Source: Pseudomonadota bacterium | GTDB taxonomy: Bacteria; Myxococcota_A; Bradymonadia; Bradymonadales; GCA-2716585 | Direction: 5' to 3' | Assembly: GCA_005804885.1 (NCBI GenBank) | Contig: SYOX01000250.1 | Span: forward strand, 1 to 34,949 | DNA length: 34,949 nt | Shown here: piece after piece, positions 1 to 9,300 of the stretch | How positions within the stretch are numbered: position 1 is the first letter of the stretch | How the letters are laid out: the number at the start of each line of letters is the position of its first letter | Notes under the pieces: generated by a model | The model's input: only the letters and a program-made list of their open reading frames with translations | Told to the model about the DNA's origin: nothing | Databases searched by the model: none | Position numbers and translations under genes: made by a program

Positions 1-403
<403 letters not shown>

Positions 404-461
404 CGCGTGGTCCTCCAGGGTGGCGCGGTCCGGGGCAGAAGATAGCACGGCGCGCGGGTCG

Positions 462-1568
462 TCAACCAGCCGCAGGGCGGCCGTCGGTGACGAAGCCGGG
501 CCAGCGCCGCATATAGTCGACGAAGGCCTCCGAGAGCGCGCTCTGGCGCAGGCGCTCGGGCGAGAAGGGGGGGCGCGCGGGCTCAAAGCCGGGCTCGGCG
601 GCCTGACGGGGCCAGTCGGGGTTGCCGATCGCGGCGCGGGCCATGGCGACGAGGTCGGCGCCCTGAGCCATGATCTCGGCGGCCTGCGCCGGGGTCCAGA
701 TCCCTCCGGCGATCATCAGCGGGAAGCCCTCGGGCAGCGCCTCGCGAAAGAGCGTCGTCAGCGGCTTCGGGGAGTCGGGGCGCTTGCGCGAGGGCTTCCA
801 GGCGTCCCACAGGGAGACGTGCAGGAAGTCGGCGCCGCCCTCGACCAGCCAGCGGGCCACCTGGAGGCTCTCGTCGAGGTCGACGCCGATGTCCTCGATC
901 TCGGGGGAGATGCGCACGCCGACGACGAAGCGCTCGGAGGTGCGGGCGCGCGCGGCGTCGAGGGCCGCCAGGATGAAGCGGGCGCGGCGCTCGATCGACG
1001 GGCCGCCCCAGGCGTCGTCGCGCTGGTTGGATCTGGACCCGAGGAACTGGGACAGCAGGTAGCCGTGAGCGCCGTGCAGCTCGACCCCCGAAAAACCGGC
1101 CGCCTCGCAGCGGGCCGCGGCGGCGCCGAAGGCCTCCACCGTCCGCTCGATCTCCTCCGCGCTCGCCGCCCGGGGCACCTCGAAGCCCTCGCCGGGCAGC
1201 GAGAAGCTGCTGGCGCTCCACGGCCGCTGGCCGGTCAGGCTCGACGGCGCGCGCACGCCGCCGTGGAAGAGCTGGACGAGGCTCAGCGCGCCGCTGCCCT
1301 CGATGGCGCCAGCCAGCCGCCGCAGGCCGGGGATGTGGGCGTCGTCGAAGACGCCAAGCTCGCCCTCCCAGCCCTGGCCCTCGGGCGAGACATGGGCCGC
1401 GCAGGTGGTCACGATCCCGAAGCCGCCTTCGGCCCTGCGGGCAAGCCACCGCAGCTCGTCGTCGTGCAGGGTGCCGTCGGCGTTGCTCTGCTTGTTGGTC
1501 ATGGCCGCCACGACGAGGCGGTTGCGAAGGACGCGGCCTGAGCGGGCGAGGGTCAAGGGGGACAGCAC
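462..1568 (-). CDS. NADH:flavin oxidoreductase, Old Yellow Enzyme family
   Basis: This is a TIM-barrel FMN enzyme of about 368 aa, the usual length for the family, which reduces activated C=C bonds of enones and related electrophiles with NAD(P)H. The start [22 protein letters not shown] matches the family N-terminus. The central [14 protein letters not shown] block supplies the substrate-binding histidine pair, and [10 protein letters not shown] followed by ERRARF is the usual continuation. Near the C-terminus, [11 protein letters not shown] and [11 protein letters not shown] are the FMN-phosphate-binding loops. I chose the GTG at 1568 because GGAGAA lies six bases upstream; an in-frame ATG at 1628 would add 20 residues unlike the family. 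After the AAM block the protein has TNK, so it lacks the cysteine seen there in YqjM-type members. The substrate is unknown. It lies between msrA and a DJ-1-family gene, which suggests a role in electrophile or oxidative stress. Confidence 0.88.
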   Translation of the reverse strand: MLSPLTLARSGRVLRNRLVVAAMTNKQSNADGTLHDDELRWLARRAEGGFGIVTTCAAHVSPEGQGWEGELGVFDDAHIPGLRRLAGAIEGSGALSLVQLFHGGVRAPSSLTGQRPWSASSFSLPGEGFEVPRAASAEEIERTVEAFGAAAARCEAAGFSGVELHGAHGYLLSQFLGSRSNQRDDAWGGPSIERRARFILAALDAARARTSERFVVGVRISPEIEDIGVDLDESLQVARWLVEGGADFLHVSLWDAWKPSRKRPDSPKPLTTLFREALPEGFPLMIAGGIWTPAQAAEIMAQGADLVAMARAAIGNPDWPRQAAEPGFEPARPPFSPERLRQSALSEAFVDYMRRWPGFVTDGRPAAG

Positions 1569-1692
1569 GGCGTTTCTCCAATCATTACAAGAAGATGAGC
1601 AACAAGAACGGCGCTCGGACTGGCGCACTCTACCGCGCGAGCCCCTTCGAATCCAGGGGCGATGAGCGCGCCGACGCCTTGGCGCGACGGCG

Positions 1693-1707
1693 CCTTGTCG
1701 GACAAGG
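1693..1707. promoter_or_regulatory. 15-bp palindrome upstream of the OYE gene
   Basis: CCTTGTC-G-GACAAGG has perfect 7-bp arms around one central base. It lies 125 bp upstream of the GTG of the OYE gene and 24 bp past the stop of the DJ-1-family gene, both on the minus strand. It could be an operator for a repressor of the OYE gene or a weak hairpin terminator; no T-run follows. Function is inference only. Confidence 0.25.
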
Positions 1708-1730
1708 GGCAGGCCCTCGCCGCTTCGGGG

Positions 1731-2375
1731 TCAGGATCGGCCCTTGTCGCGCTCGGCGTAGAAGGCCTTGACGGAGGCCAGGATCTCAGGCGGGGCCTTG
1801 TCCGGCGAGCCGGCGTCGAAGGGGGGCGCCGGATCGTACTCGATGGAGAGCTGCAGGGCCTGGGCGAGCGCCTCGCCGCCGAGGATGGCGGCCAGCTGCA
1901 GGGCCATGTCGATGCCCGCCGAGACGCCCGCGGCGGTGATGATCCGGCCCGAAACGACGACGCGCTCGCGGACGGGCACCGCGCCCAGGGCGGCCAGCGC
2001 GTCGAACCTGTACCAGTGCGTGGTGGCCGGCTGGCCGTCGAGCAGGCCGGCGGCGGCCAGGATCAGCGCGCCGGTGCAGACCGAGCAGGTCCAGCGCGTC
2101 GTGGCGTGGACCCGGCGCACCCAGGCCTGGAGCCGGGGATCGCTGGCGACGCCGCCGGCGCGGGGGCCGCCCGGGATGATGAGCAGATCGGCCGCCTCCA
2201 CGTCGTCGATCCCCTTGTCGGCCACGAGGCCCAGAGCGCCCGTGTCGGTGCGGCAGACCCCGGCCTCAAGCGCGCAGAAGGTCACCTGCGCGCCAGGAAG
2301 ACGCCCCAGGATCTCGTAAGGGCCGATGGCGTCCAGCGCCGTGATGCCGTCAAAGATAAAAATGGCGATCCGCAT
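1731..2375 (-). CDS. DJ-1/PfpI family protein (isonitrile hydratase-like)
   Basis: This 214-aa class I glutamine-amidotransferase-fold protein is probably a cytoplasmic hydratase or stress protein. The N-terminus RIAIFIFDGITALDAIGPYE is typical of the PfpI/GlxA-type branch. The nucleophile elbow is CSVCTGALILAAAGLL, with the catalytic cysteine in VCTGA, followed by GQPATTHW. The ending, with AAGVSAGIDMAL, also matches the isonitrile hydratase/AraC N-terminal-domain subgroup, but there is no AraC DNA-binding domain. ATG at 2375 is chosen because GGGAGGGTGAG sits directly upstream and the family motif begins at once; longer in-frame starts give unrelated sequence. It is divergent from the superoxide dismutase gene, sharing 125 bp between starts. 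The reaction cannot be assigned from sequence alone. Confidence 0.85.
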   Translation of the reverse strand: MRIAIFIFDGITALDAIGPYEILGRLPGAQVTFCALEAGVCRTDTGALGLVADKGIDDVEAADLLIIPGGPRAGGVASDPRLQAWVRRVHATTRWTCSVCTGALILAAAGLLDGQPATTHWYRFDALAALGAVPVRERVVVSGRIITAAGVSAGIDMALQLAAILGGEALAQALQLSIEYDPAPPFDAGSPDKAPPEILASVKAFYAERDKGRS

Positions 2376-2500
2376 CTCACCCTCCCTGAACGTGAAGGCG
2401 TTGCGCCCACGCCCGACGATCTGATAGGTTCCGCCCGATCCAGAACAGCGCCCCGGAACTCCCCCCGGGCGACGCATTGACCCACCAGGAGGAGAGATCC

Positions 2501-3109
2501 ATGGCCTACACGCTGCCCGAATTGCCCTACGCCCACAACGCGCTTGAGCCCCACATCGACGAGCGCACCATGCAGATCCACCACGGCAAGCACCACGCCG
2601 CCTACACCAACAACCTCAACGCCGCCCTCGACAAGCACCCCGCCGAGGCCGAAAAATCCATCGAGGCCCTGCTGTCCAACCTCGACGCCGTCCCCGCCGA
2701 CATCCGCGGCACCGTTCGCAACAACGGCGGCGGCTTCTACAACCACGCCCTCTTCTGGACCGTCATGGGCCCGAACAAGGGCGGCGCGCCCACCGGCGCC
2801 CTGGCCGACGCCATCAACGCCGCCTTCGGCAGCTTCGAGGCCTTCCAGACCACCTTCGCCACCGCCGCCACCACCCGCTTCGGCTCCGGCTGGGCCTGGC
2901 TCGTCAAGGCCGCCGACGGCACCCTGACCGTCACCTCCACCCTCAACCAGGACAACCCCCTGATGGACGGCAGCGGCACCCCCATCCTCGGCCTCGACGT
3001 CTGGGAGCACGCCTACTACCTCCACTACCAGAACCGCCGCGCCGACTACATCTCGGCCTTCTGGAACGTCGTCGACTGGGACGCCGTCGCCGCCCGCTTC
3101 AAGGGCTGA
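2501..3109 (+). CDS. sodA: Superoxide dismutase, Mn type
   Basis: This 202-aa cytoplasmic enzyme dismutates superoxide to hydrogen peroxide and oxygen. Metal ligands are visible at H27 (IHHGKHH), H82 (FYNHALFW), and D166 and H170 ([11 protein letters not shown]). The glycine-rich NNGGGFYNH block together with Q150 in STLNQD fits Mn-preferring rather than Fe-preferring enzymes, since Fe enzymes carry the active-site glutamine in the earlier block. Cambialistic use of either metal cannot be excluded. ATG at 2501 has AGGAGGAGAG just upstream; an upstream in-frame ATG at 2477 is less well placed. It is monocistronic, divergent from the DJ-1-family gene and convergent with the cysteine-rich lipoprotein gene. 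Together with msrA and the OYE gene it makes this end of the window a redox-defence neighbourhood. Confidence 0.96.
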   Translation: MAYTLPELPYAHNALEPHIDERTMQIHHGKHHAAYTNNLNAALDKHPAEAEKSIEALLSNLDAVPADIRGTVRNNGGGFYNHALFWTVMGPNKGGAPTGALADAINAAFGSFEAFQTTFATAATTRFGSGWAWLVKAADGTLTVTSTLNQDNPLMDGSGTPILGLDVWEHAYYLHYQNRRADYISAFWNVVDWDAVAARFKG

Positions 3110-3119
3110 TCCCCGGCCC

Positions 3120-3151
3120 GCCCTCCGCGCCCGCACGGCCGGCCGGAGGGC
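3120..3151. terminator. Inverted repeat between two convergent genes
   Basis: GCCCTCCG at 3120-3127 pairs perfectly with CGGAGGGC at 3144-3151 around a 16-nt GC-rich loop, starting 10 bp after the sodA stop. It lies in the 84-bp gap between convergent genes. A clear T-run is missing, so it is only a candidate terminator. Confidence 0.4.
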
Positions 3152-3193
3152 CGCCCCGCCGCACACCTCAAGACCTGATCCCCGACCCGCTCG

Positions 3194-4516
3194 TCAATCC
3201 TGACACTCTCCATTGACACAGACCCCATCCTCCCCACACGGCACCCTCTCCAGCCTGAAGTGGAAGCAAGTGTTGTTTGAGCACGACTCCTGCGTGCACG
3301 GGTTGTCGTCGTCGCAATCCACAGGGTTCGTCCCACACTCCCGACAATAGCCCTGAGCGCAGACCGGCGTGCCCTCACCGCAATGCTCTCGATCGGAGCA
3401 CTCCCGGCAGTCCCCTCTGAAGCAGCGACCGGGATCACCGCCGCGCTGCGTGCACTCCTGGCCTTCATGGATTCGATGGTCGGTGCGGCACTGGCCCTGA
3501 TCGCAGACGGGCTCCAGGCAGACGCTCGTGGTGGGACAATCGCTGTCGAGCGCGCACTGCACGCAGAGCCCGTCGATGCAGTTGCCATCGGGGCAGAGGC
3601 CCGCGTCGTCGGGCGTGAAGCTGCAGGCGCCGCTCTGGCACGCGTCCGCCGTGCACGGGTTGCCGTCGTCGCAGACCACCGGCACAAACGAACACCGCCT
3701 GCCATTGCCGCAGGTGTCCGTCGTGCATGGATCGTTGTCGAAGCAGTCGCTGGCGCGGGTGCAACCGACGCACAGCCCCTCGTCGTTGCAGCTCCCCATC
3801 AGGCAGCTCGCGCCGGGCGTGATCGCGTTGACGCACGCGCCCTCCAGGCAGCTGTCCCGCGTGCAGGGGTTGCCGTCTTCGCAATTGGCGTCCGTGGCGC
3901 ACCGCACGCACTGCAGATCGAGGCAGACGCCACCGTCACAGGGCTCGCCGTCTTCCACCTTGTCCAGCGCGCACGTCGCGGGCTGCCCAGGCACGCACCG
4001 CCCGCGCTGACACCCGCCGTTGGCGTCCTCGCAGATCAGCGCCTCGCACTGGGCGGCGCACCGGACGGCGCACGAAGGGCAAGGCAGCACCTCCAGCACC
4101 TCGTACACGCACCGCCCTGTCGCGTCGGCGCACTGACCCGTCGGCGAGAGCGTCACGAAGGCGTCGTCGGCCTCATTGCAGCGCGGCGGCCCGGAATCCC
4201 GGCAACGCACCCGCCCGTAAAGGCATTGCCCCGTGGCGCAGACCGTCCCTTCGAGCGTCTCGCAGGGGCCAGGATCCACGCAATCTGCCGTGATCTCGCA
4301 GGGTTGCAACACGACCGGCGCGTCGGGCTCTCCCGGCGGGGCGTCCGCGCCCTCCGCGTCCCTCTCCCCTTGCTGGCCGCCATCGGGCTGCGCGCACCCC
4401 TCGCCGACGCACTCGCCCCCCCGATAGCCGACCGCGTCGATGGGCACGTCGGCATTGCACGACACCATCAGCGCCGCGATCGAGGGCACGAGCGAGACGA
4501 AAACAAGACCGCGCAT
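3194..4516 (-). CDS. Cysteine-rich secreted lipoprotein with tandem Cys repeats
   Basis: This is a 440-aa protein of unknown function. A signal peptide ends at a probable lipobox (MVSC, cysteine 20), so it is likely lipid-anchored outside the inner membrane. Next comes an acidic, proline-containing low-complexity stretch, then about ten imperfect cysteine modules. The commonest pattern is a cysteine, a few residues, then DGNPCT, DxC and GxC, as in the blocks starting CATDANCEDGNPC and CTRASDCFDNDPC. Cysteine spacing is regular, which suggests each module is a small disulfide-bonded unit. ATG at 4516 has AGAGG eight bases upstream. It is convergent with sodA and divergent from the YARHG-domain gene. 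Such proteins are common in Myxococcota-type genomes; adhesive or structural surface roles are guesses. Two other cysteine-rich lipoproteins in this window have different repeat units. Confidence 0.85.
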   Translation of the reverse strand: MRGLVFVSLVPSIAALMVSCNADVPIDAVGYRGGECVGEGCAQPDGGQQGERDAEGADAPPGEPDAPVVLQPCEITADCVDPGPCETLEGTVCATGQCLYGRVRCRDSGPPRCNEADDAFVTLSPTGQCADATGRCVYEVLEVLPCPSCAVRCAAQCEALICEDANGGCQRGRCVPGQPATCALDKVEDGEPCDGGVCLDLQCVRCATDANCEDGNPCTRDSCLEGACVNAITPGASCLMGSCNDEGLCVGCTRASDCFDNDPCTTDTCGNGRRCSFVPVVCDDGNPCTADACQSGACSFTPDDAGLCPDGNCIDGLCVQCALDSDCPTTSVCLEPVCDQGQCRTDHRIHEGQECTQRGGDPGRCFRGDCRECSDREHCGEGTPVCAQGYCRECGTNPVDCDDDNPCTQESCSNNTCFHFRLERVPCGEDGVCVNGECQD

Positions 4517-4599
4517 GGTTCTGCCTCTGGGTCACGAGCTCGATTCATGGTAGGCCCATCGAATCCCTGGAACAAGGGATCGGCGCGCTGCGGTTCAGA

Positions 4600-4615
4600 G
4601 CGCCGACGTCGGCGC
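4600..4615. promoter_or_regulatory. 16-bp perfect palindrome in a divergent promoter region
   Basis: GCGCCGACGTCGGCGC is a perfect palindrome in the 133-bp gap between the divergent starts at 4516 and 4650. Thirty bases to its left CCCT and AGGG form a second short inverted repeat around GGAACA (4564-4577). A regulator operator is a reasonable inference, but in this GC-rich sequence chance palindromes are not rare. Confidence 0.3.
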
Positions 4616-4649
4616 AGGTCTGCGCGCAGAACAACCCGGAGCTCAACCA

Positions 4650-5804
4650 ATGCACAAGGCCGCCCCGTTGATCCTGACCGCGCTCCTGCTCGCGCTCGGC
4701 GCCGCGCCCGAGGCCGAGGCCAACGACGCCTCCTTCGGCGGTCGGGGTGCGAACCTCCACCTCCTCAAGGAGACTCGGATCAGGATGAGCTCGGAGGAGA
4801 TCGTGCTGGAGCTGCGCGACGATCCGAGGGTCCAGGCCTCGGCGTGGCATGTGACGGCGACCTACGCCTTCGCAAACCCGACGAAGGAGGCCGTCACCCT
4901 CCAGATGGGCTTCCCTGAGACGCGCTGCCACCCGGACGAGGACTGCAATGGGCAGGGCGGGCGCTTCCGGGATCTGCAGGTCACCGTCCAGGGCGAGCCG
5001 GTCAAGCTGGAGATCGGCCAGATCGAAGAGAAGCCCGCCTGGGCGCCCGAGTTCGGGCAGGTCCACCTCTTCGAGGCGCGCTTCAAGCCCGGCCAGACCC
5101 TCAAGATCGTCCACACCTACACCTACGATCGGTCGTCGAGCACTGAAGGCGAGGACGTGGACTATTTGACGACGACGGGCGCGCTGTGGGGAGGGCCGAT
5201 CGGGCAGGCCCGCTTTGTCGTCCGCGTCCCGGAGAGGCCCTGGGCCTTGAGCTTCCCGCCCGAGTACACCCTGACCTCGCTGACCGAAAAACCCACCGTG
5301 GGCGGTCGGGCCCTGACCGAGATCGTCTTCGTCGCCCGGCAATGGACCCCGAAGCGGGACTTCCAGGTCTTCTTCCCGAACTTCTTCAACGCCATCCTGC
5401 ACAACAAGCAGGTCGCCGAAGCCTGCCCCGACGCGCTGGAGATGGCCAACGCCCTCGGCGACCTCAGCGACGCGCAATCTCGCGCCGCGCTCGACAAGTC
5501 CCTGGCCGACAAGACCGACGCCGAGCTGCGGATCTGCCGCAACCTGCCCTACGCCCGGCACGGCTACGACTTCAAGTCTGCGGATCTACAACGGATCTTC
5601 TACCCCAAGGGGCCGCGCAAGGGCTACGGCTTCCCCTACATCCCCCATGAGGCGCCGGGCTCGGAGGACGACCTGGTCTGGATGACCGCGCCCTTCGCCC
5701 TCAACCCGCACTTCAGCCCGAGCCTGCTGACCGACTTCGACCAGCGATGGGTCCAGCGCATCAAGCAGGAAGAGGAGCGCCGCGCCGCGCCCAAGGCCCC
5801 TTGA
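4650..5804 (+). CDS. Exported protein with DUF4424-like region and YARHG domain
   Basis: This 384-aa protein has an N-terminal signal peptide of about 24 residues (a hydrophobic LILTALLLALGAA core, then an AEA-type cleavage site), so it acts outside the cytoplasm. Residues about 28-255 resemble the DUF4424/VIT-like beta-sandwich of exported proteins: MSSEEIVLELRDD, then ATYAFANPT with MGFPE, then a TYTYD block. Residues about 285-320 read CRNLPYARHGYDFKSADLQR and then FYP, the diagnostic core of the YARHG domain, a small extracellular module that often follows peptidase or binding domains. CGGAGC about seven bases before the ATG supports the start. It is convergent with yciH, with only 21 bp between the genes. 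Function unknown; a cell-envelope binding role is inference. Confidence 0.8.
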   Translation: MHKAAPLILTALLLALGAAPEAEANDASFGGRGANLHLLKETRIRMSSEEIVLELRDDPRVQASAWHVTATYAFANPTKEAVTLQMGFPETRCHPDEDCNGQGGRFRDLQVTVQGEPVKLEIGQIEEKPAWAPEFGQVHLFEARFKPGQTLKIVHTYTYDRSSSTEGEDVDYLTTTGALWGGPIGQARFVVRVPERPWALSFPPEYTLTSLTEKPTVGGRALTEIVFVARQWTPKRDFQVFFPNFFNAILHNKQVAEACPDALEMANALGDLSDAQSRAALDKSLADKTDAELRICRNLPYARHGYDFKSADLQRIFYPKGPRKGYGFPYIPHEAPGSEDDLVWMTAPFALNPHFSPSLLTDFDQRWVQRIKQEEERRAAPKAP

Positions 5805-5825
5805 GCCGAACGCCCGCGCCCTGGG

Positions 5826-6275
5826 TCAGCCCAGCGTAACCCGGCGCACCCCGCGCGCCTCCAGCAAGGGCGTCAGGCGCTGGCGCTGATCGCCGTGAAA
5901 GACCAGCTGATCGCCCTCCACCTGCCCCCCGCAGCCCAGCCCCTTGCGAAGCACCTTGCACCAGACCTCCAGCACCTCGCCCGGCAAGCCCAGGTGCGTC
6001 ACGACCGTCGCCGTCTTGCCCCCGCGGCCCTTGCGCTCAAGCCGGATCACGGCCCGCGCCACCGAGGCGCCCGCCGCCCCTCGCTCGCCGGGGTCTTGAT
6101 CGCCCTCTGTCGAAGGTCGCGCCTCCGTCTCGGCCTTGTCAGGTTCAGATTGTTGAGGATCGGCGGCATCTTGCGGCATGAGCCGGCCGAGCGCGGCGAA
6201 GGGGCTGTTGATCCCTGACGGCCCCTGGTCGATCCAGTCGCCCTTCTTGCTGCCCTTGTTGCGATCGCGCGACAT
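5826..6275 (-). CDS. yciH: SUI1/eIF1-family translation factor YciH
   Basis: This 149-aa protein has a charged, probably disordered N-terminal half (residues 1-65, many Asp, Glu, Gln and Pro) and a C-terminal SUI1 domain. The SUI1 signature is clear: RLERKGRGGKTATVV at about residues 78-92, then KVLRKGLGCGGQVEG, then the HGDQR block and a terminal helix-strand ending in VRRVTLG. YciH is the bacterial homologue of eIF1; in E. coli it is implicated in discrimination against poor initiation complexes and in stress-time translation. GGGAAAGG lies before the ATG. The gene lies just downstream of the stop of the 1260-aa lipoprotein gene on the same strand (55 bp), so read-through transcription is possible. 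Confidence 0.92.
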   Translation of the reverse strand: MSRDRNKGSKKGDWIDQGPSGINSPFAALGRLMPQDAADPQQSEPDKAETEARPSTEGDQDPGERGAAGASVARAVIRLERKGRGGKTATVVTHLGLPGEVLEVWCKVLRKGLGCGGQVEGDQLVFHGDQRQRLTPLLEARGVRRVTLG

Positions 6276-6330
6276 GACCTTTCCCGGCTTAAGCCATTTT
6301 CAAACATTCGCGAAAGTACATATCAACAAT

Positions 6331-9300
6331 CTACTCACAGACGGAACCTGGGGGCGGGTTCGCACAACATGGGCACGGAATGTCGATGAAGATGCTGACC
6401 AACCCGCCCGAGCCTCTTGGCCCCCCGACCATCGCCTGCGACGTGCGATTGGCGGAGTCGAGGAGGTTGAACACGAGCGGCGTCTGTCCGCTCGGGACCA
6501 TGACAGTGGAGAGCCCGTAATCCGTGCACGGGAGGGGTCCGAACAATCGAAGACCTGCCCTCTCGATCGTCACCGTGCCGCCGGGCGGACAATGCGACAT
6601 CCCGTTCACGTAGCCGTTCACAAACCAACTGAAGTCGACCAACGACAGAACTTCGAACGCGATGGTGACCGAGACTTCGGTTCCCGCGACGGTCACGAAC
6701 TGGCGCTCCACGTTGAGGACACCGTCTTGATTGTACAGGAGCGCGACCAGCTCGTGGACCCCGGGAGGCAGAGAGAGGAGGGCCGGGCGATCTGTAAAAC
6801 ACCCCTGGCTCGCCATCTGGACGCCGTCGACGCTCAACGAGACATTCCACCGCGGGTCACAGGCGCCGCCTTGCGGAGTCTCACCGTTGATCTCCCACGA
6901 TACGAGGACCGACGTGCACTGGCCATTGCTGCAGTCCGGTTCCGCGTCGGAGCAGGTGCAAGAGCATTGGTGCGCGGTCTCGATGCAGTCGGCGACCTGC
7001 GGCGGGCCACCGCATTGGGCCTGACACGTCGAAGTACAGTCCGCGTCCATCGTGCATTGCCCTGGCCCCGGAGAGCAAGTGCAAGAGCATTGGTGCGCGG
7101 TCTCGATGCAGTCGGCCACCTGCGGCGGGCCACCGCATTGCGTCTGGCACGCCGACGCACAGTCCGCGTCCATCGTGCATTGCCCTGGCCCTGGATCGGT
7201 TGCGCTGCGGAATCGAGCGCTGCACGCCTTCGAGCCATTGAGCTCAAGCTCGATGGTCGCTGTCATGCCGAAGCTCGCGCAGTCGCCTCCCCATCCTTCG
7301 AACTCTTGCCCTGGTGCGGGCGCCGCCGTCAACGGAACCAGGCTTCCCTTCGCGAAGATCTGCGCGCAGTCGCCGGGACAATCGATGCCGAAGGCCGGGC
7401 TGATGCCGACCTTGCCTTCGCCCTCGACCTGGATCGTGAGCTCGGGCGCCAACGAATCTCCGCTGCACGAGCGCGCGGTAATCACGTCGAGGGCCGCGTC
7501 TTCAGGGATGAGTTCCGCGAAGGATGGGTTCATCGGTATCGGCTCCAGCGATGCGGAGGTGACGACGAAATCACGGAGCGGCGCCAGGTCGACCGACTGC
7601 ACCTGCAACGGGCTGGGCGCAAGCGCAGCGCAGCCGGGTGTCACGAGCCCGTCCGCGTCGGTGCGAACGACGAAGAGGGACTCTGTCGGAAATGCGTAGC
7701 TGGTGCTGACGCCGCCCAGCAGCACGCCGTCGTCGCCGGTGCCCACTGCGCTCTTGGTCACTTGCACGTCGGCGAAGGTCTCCTTTCGACCGGCCCCATA
7801 CGCGTGCGCCCAGGAGAAACGCCCTTCCCAATCGAAGCTCACGACGAGCCCATCCGAGCACGTCGCCGGGTCCCCGCATGTGTCTCCTCGTCGATCCAGG
7901 ACAGCGTAACCGAAGACGAACAGACCTCCATCGGCGCGCACGGTTGCGCCGCGGAACGAAACAGCGCTCGGGACCAGGCCATCGACGACGAGGGTCGTCT
8001 TGCGGCCCGACAGGAATCGACCATCGCGATCGTAGCGCCAGAGGAGGAGGACGGTCTTGTCGAACCCCGTTCCTTCGTCTTCATCACTTGCGGTTGGGAA
8101 CCATACGCCGCCATCCGGCGTTGCCCGAGGGAAACCAGGAAAAGATCCTGTCCACTTGCTGATGGCATTCCCCGCAAGATCGAACCACCACAAGCTATCG
8201 CCTCCGGCGGCGATCAACAAGCGGTCCTTGCTCCGGGACACGAAGGTCGTTGTAGATTCCACGACACTCTGTATCACTTTAGTGCCAGGTATTTCTGCGG
8301 TATCAATGACCTCGCCGCTCGGGCTCAGGCGCAGGCGAAGGACCGGGCCCACGGGCTGCTCGGCGAGCATCAGCACCGAACTCCCGAGGCCGCGACCTCC
8401 GTCAAGTGGCTCAAGGGCGCGGATTTTAAGGCCCGCGAAGCGACGCACGCTGTGCAACACGCCCTCGCTTGAATAACTGAGCAGCAGCGAGCCATCGGTG
8501 GCGACGAGGGCACCGCCATCGGCGACCTCAGCGACATCGACGGGCTCCGACACCAGCGCCGTCGACCGGGCAAACTTCTTGCTCCAGATCTCCGTGCCGC
8601 CCGGACTGAAGCGCACCAGCGAGCCCTCGTTCCAGGCGAGAATCCCGCCGTCTCTGAGGGCGGAGATATGGCTCGCCGAGAAAATCGGCCTCGACTGCAC
8701 CACGGCGCACGCCAGGACGTCTTGCGGCGGCTCATCACAAGGCAAGCCGCGTTGGATATGCACGAGAGCCGTCTCACCGCCGAGATCGGCCAGCACGACG
8801 TGGGTGCCGAGTGTTGTTCGCTCCAGTCCCCGAAAGGTGGCGCCCGACGGCAGCCCGAGATCGGTCGCCGACACGAGGCTCAAGTTGACGAACTTGAGCT
8901 GTCCGCTGCGCGCGTCCAGGTCGCGCCTCAGAACCTGCAGGACACCCTCCCGTTGAGCACAATCGCCCTCCGGACAGGGGACGTAGCGATTCGCGGCCGC
9001 CACGACTCCGTTGACGTCGCTGGACAACGCAACGCCAACATATTCGTAGTTGTAGCTGGGGTCAGGGCTCAACGAGTCGAGATCCATTTGCTCGTTCTGG
9101 TTGAGTTCACCCGAGGGCAAGTCAAAATACAGGAGGCGAGGATCGTCGCCTCGAAAATATGCCGTATTCGATCCGACGACGACGAGACCCGGCACATCAG
9201 CGTTGCTCGAACCCACGACGCGAGGAATCATCACGGCATCATTCGCGCTGCCCTGGCTGTGCCGGGTGCTGAACCCAACGGCGCCGCCCGAGTGAAAGAG

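Noticed and set aside
6178..8472. 764-codon plus-strand open frame
   Set aside because: It is antisense to the giant lipoprotein and yciH genes and has no recognisable domain.
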